From JBKBMT01 sp046295655 (lineage in GTDB: Bacteria > Pseudomonadota > Alphaproteobacteria > Rhodobacterales > Rhodobacteraceae), in contig JBKBMT010000028.1 in NCBI GenBank assembly GCA_046295655.1, positions 1 to 35,722 on the forward strand: DNA of 35,722 nucleotides. The letters are read 5' to 3'. Below the pieces are notes generated by a model that did not search any database, had not been told where the DNA came from, and saw only the letters and a program-made list of their open reading frames with translations. The position numbers and the translations under genes are program-made. This document shows positions 33,821 to 35,722 of this stretch, in pieces. How positions within the stretch are numbered: position 1 is the first letter of the stretch; every line of letters begins with the position of its first letter.

Positions 33821-35544
33821 CCCAGGACCTCAACACCGATCCCCTCAGCGTCGCGGCCTGGATCGCGCGGTTCCTGCGGGCGCGCGGGATCGACCGCATC
33901 TTCGGCCTGCAGGGCGGCCATATCCAGCCGATCTGGGATTTCGCCGCCCGACAGGGCATCCGGATCGTCGACGTGCGCCACGAATGCGCGGCGATCCACA
34001 TGGCCCATGCCCATGCCGAGCTGACGGGCGGGCTGGGGGTCGCGATGGTGACGGCCGGGCCGGGGGTGACGAACACCGTGACGGCGGTGGCGAATGCCGC
34101 GCTTGCCCGGATCCCGGTGCTGGTCATCGGCGGCTGCACCTCGCGGCCGCAGGCCAACATGGGGCCGCTGCAGGACATCCCGCATGTCGACATCCTGCGC
34201 CCCGTCACCCGCCTTGCGCGGACCGCGCGCGTGGCCGAGCAGGTCATCCGCGAGCTTGACGAGGCGGTGGCCCGCGCGATGGGCGACGGCGGCGAGCCGG
34301 GGCCGGTCTACGTGGAGATCCCGACCGACGTTCTGCGCACCCATGTTCCCGAGGCGCTGGTGCTGGAGGACTGGATGACGCCCAAGCCGCGGCGGGTGCT
34401 GCCGCCCGATCCGGCGGCGGTGGCCGAGGCCGCGGCGGCGCTGTGGTCGGCGCGGCGTCCGCTGGTGGTTTCCGGGCGGGGCGCGAACGGGGCCGCGCAG
34501 GCGCTGGTGCGGCTTCTGGACGCCTCGGGCGCGCTCTATCTCGACACCCAGGAATCCCGCGGGCTGGTGCCGCCGGATCATCCCTCGGTCGTGGGCGCGA
34601 TGCGGGGCGCCGTGATGGGCGAGGCGGACCTCGTCATCACCGTCGGTCGTCGGCTCGACTATCAGCTGGGCTACGGCTCGCCCGCCGTCTTTCCCCACGC
34701 GCGCTTCATCCGCATCTCGGACACCGCGTCCGAACTGATCGACAACCGCCGCGGCACCCCCGAACTGCTGGCAACGCCCGCGCTGGCGCTGGAGGCGATC
34801 GCCGAGGCCGGCGCGCGCCGCGGGGCGCCGGCGCTCGACCGGGACTGGGCCGGGACGACACGGGCGAAACACGTCGCCCGCGCCGCGGGCGGCAACGCCC
34901 CGGCACCGCAGACCGGAAGCGACGGCAAGATCCATCCGCTGGCGATCTTCGCCGCACTGAAGGATCTGACCGAGCCCGACTGCATCGGCATCGCCGACGG
35001 CGGCGATCTGCTCAGCTTCGCCCGGGTCGGACTCGAGACGCGCACCTACCTCGACGCGGGCGCGTTCGGTTGCCTCGGGGTGGGCGTGCCCTATGCCAAT
35101 GCGGCCTCGCTGGCCTTCCCCGGCCGGCAGGTGATCTGCGTGACCGGCGACGGCGCCTACGGGCTCAACGCGATGGAGATCGACACCGCGGTGAGGCACG
35201 GCGCGACGCCGGTCATCATCGTGTCGAACAACGCGGCCTGGAACATCGAACGGGTCGACCAGGCCGACAACTACGGCGGCCGGGTGGTGGGGACCACGCT
35301 TCGCCATTCCGACTATGCCGGCATGGCTCGCGCGCTGGGCCTGCATGCCGAGCGCGTGGACGACCCGGCCGACCTGAAGCATGCCATCGCGCGCGCCCTC
35401 TCCAACGCGCCCGCGGTGGTCGATGTCGTGACCTCGCAGCAGGCCGTGTCCTCGGACGCGCGAAAGGGCCTCGGCTTCGTCCCCGACTACCAGCCGCTGA
35501 CCGTCTGGGACGAGGCCGAGCGCAAGCGGCGCGGTCTCGCCTGA
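33817..35544 (+). CDS. thiamine-diphosphate-dependent decarboxylase/lyase-family enzyme
   Basis: 575 residues with the three-domain layout of the acetolactate synthase/oxalyl-CoA decarboxylase superfamily. The N-terminal PYR domain has IFGLQGGHIQPIWD and VRHECAAIHMAHAHAELTG, with catalytic Glu56. A central Rossmann-type domain includes RPLVVSGRGANGAAQALVRLLD. The C-terminal PP domain has the ThDP/Mg motif GDGAYGLNAMEID starting at residue 444 and ending with NN at 471-472. Annotation pipelines would probably call it acetolactate synthase-like, but a catabolic context and coupling to a CoA ligase make 2-hydroxyacyl-CoA lyase, oxalyl-CoA decarboxylase-like or benzoylformate decarboxylase-like activity equally possible. 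GCAGGAG precedes ATG 33817. Confidence 0.88.
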   Translation: MTQDLNTDPLSVAAWIARFLRARGIDRIFGLQGGHIQPIWDFAARQGIRIVDVRHECAAIHMAHAHAELTGGLGVAMVTAGPGVTNTVTAVANAALARIPVLVIGGCTSRPQANMGPLQDIPHVDILRPVTRLARTARVAEQVIRELDEAVARAMGDGGEPGPVYVEIPTDVLRTHVPEALVLEDWMTPKPRRVLPPDPAAVAEAAAALWSARRPLVVSGRGANGAAQALVRLLDASGALYLDTQESRGLVPPDHPSVVGAMRGAVMGEADLVITVGRRLDYQLGYGSPAVFPHARFIRISDTASELIDNRRGTPELLATPALALEAIAEAGARRGAPALDRDWAGTTRAKHVARAAGGNAPAPQTGSDGKIHPLAIFAALKDLTEPDCIGIADGGDLLSFARVGLETRTYLDAGAFGCLGVGVPYANAASLAFPGRQVICVTGDGAYGLNAMEIDTAVRHGATPVIIVSNNAAWNIERVDQADNYGGRVVGTTLRHSDYAGMARALGLHAERVDDPADLKHAIARALSNAPAVVDVVTSQQAVSSDARKGLGFVPDYQPLTVWDEAERKRRGLA

Positions 35545-35579
35545 CGCAGGCGATGCCCACCGGCATCACGCGCCGGCTG

Positions 35580-35608
35580 CCGGACGCCCCGTATCCGGCG
35601 CCGTCCGG
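35580..35608. terminator. possible terminator after ThDP-enzyme gene
   Basis: CCGGACG (35580-35586) pairs with CGTCCGG (35602-35608), a 7-bp stem with a 15-nt loop and no T-run, in the gap between convergent genes. Modest support. Confidence 0.35.
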
Positions 35609-35645
35609 AATCCCGGCCGTCGTCTGCCTTTGCGGACAGCCTGTC

Positions 35646-35722
35646 TCACGCCAGCAGGTCCACCACCTGCCCGCCGAGGATCATGTTGATGCTCGACTGC
35701 CCCGCACCATCGACCAGCGCGA
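35646..35722 (-). CDS. 3' end of a gene cut by the window edge
   Basis: Read on the minus strand, the last 25 codons before a TGA give ALVDGAGQSSINMILGGQVVDLLA (trimmed at the window edge). Composition and codon use are protein-like. The fragment is too short to assign a family. Confidence 0.5.
   Translation of the reverse strand, partial: ALVDGAGQSSINMILGGQVVDLLA

Noticed and set aside
31109..35382. Very long minus-strand frames opposite the GntR, ligase and ThDP genes
   Set aside because: Shadows of well-supported plus-strand genes; one also crosses the AT-rich operator region without any start signal.

Overview
The window is GC-rich DNA from an alphaproteobacterium, most likely of the Rhodobacteraceae. 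Three things point there: a SUF/ISC operon headed by an IscR with a single cysteine and carrying two YIP1-type membrane genes, a protein with a VPLPA-CTERM tail, and a clade-typical TTGCGA-17-TATAGA promoter before a tRNA-Arg(CCG). All assignments rest on reading the sequence and on family knowledge; no database search was run.

Layout. (1) 1-4500 (+): five tightly packed or overlapping surface-glycan genes. They are a 5'-truncated DUF115/GT42-like gene, an inositol-monophosphatase-like gene, a fusion of a GT42/DUF115-like domain to a NeuB-type synthase, a TupA-like ATP-grasp gene and a NeuA-like cytidylyltransferase. They end at a perfect 12-bp hairpin shared with convergent icd. (2) 4556-7538: icd (-), a secreted VPLPA-CTERM protein (+), and a small protein coupled to an alpha/beta hydrolase (-). 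(3) 7723-16471 (+): the Fe-S assembly operon iscR-iscS-sufB-(methyltransferase-like)-(small membrane protein)-sufC-sufD-(two YIP1-like)-sufS, with conspicuous hairpins in the iscR-iscS and pre-sufC gaps. (4) 16541-21406 (+): tRNA-Arg, then a patchy accessory segment. It holds a decayed CDF metal-efflux gene, a DUF2493/SLOG protein, a small gene with an apparent frameshift in a C-run, mgtE and an mgtC-like gene. (5) 21715-23562 (+): a long acidic OmpA-family protein, convergent with the next block; one hairpin spans both stop codons. (6) 23584-30368 (-): a molybdenum hydroxylase (FAD, 2Fe-2S and Mo subunits) apparently co-transcribed with a TRAP transporter. (7) 30499-35544 (+), divergent: a TetR regulator, a GntR/FCD regulator, an acyl-CoA ligase and a translationally coupled ThDP enzyme. 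The 3' tip of another minus-strand gene lies at the right edge.

How the genes may work together. Blocks 6 and 7 look like one catabolic island. A carboxylate would be imported by TRAP, activated to a CoA thioester, hydroxylated by the Mo enzyme and cleaved or decarboxylated by the ThDP enzyme. The order of steps and the substrate are inference. The motif GAATTC-Y-GAATTC occurs upstream of both the GntR gene and the ligase gene and is a good candidate for the GntR operator. This island and the GT42-like/NeuB fusion locus are the best candidates for undescribed biology.
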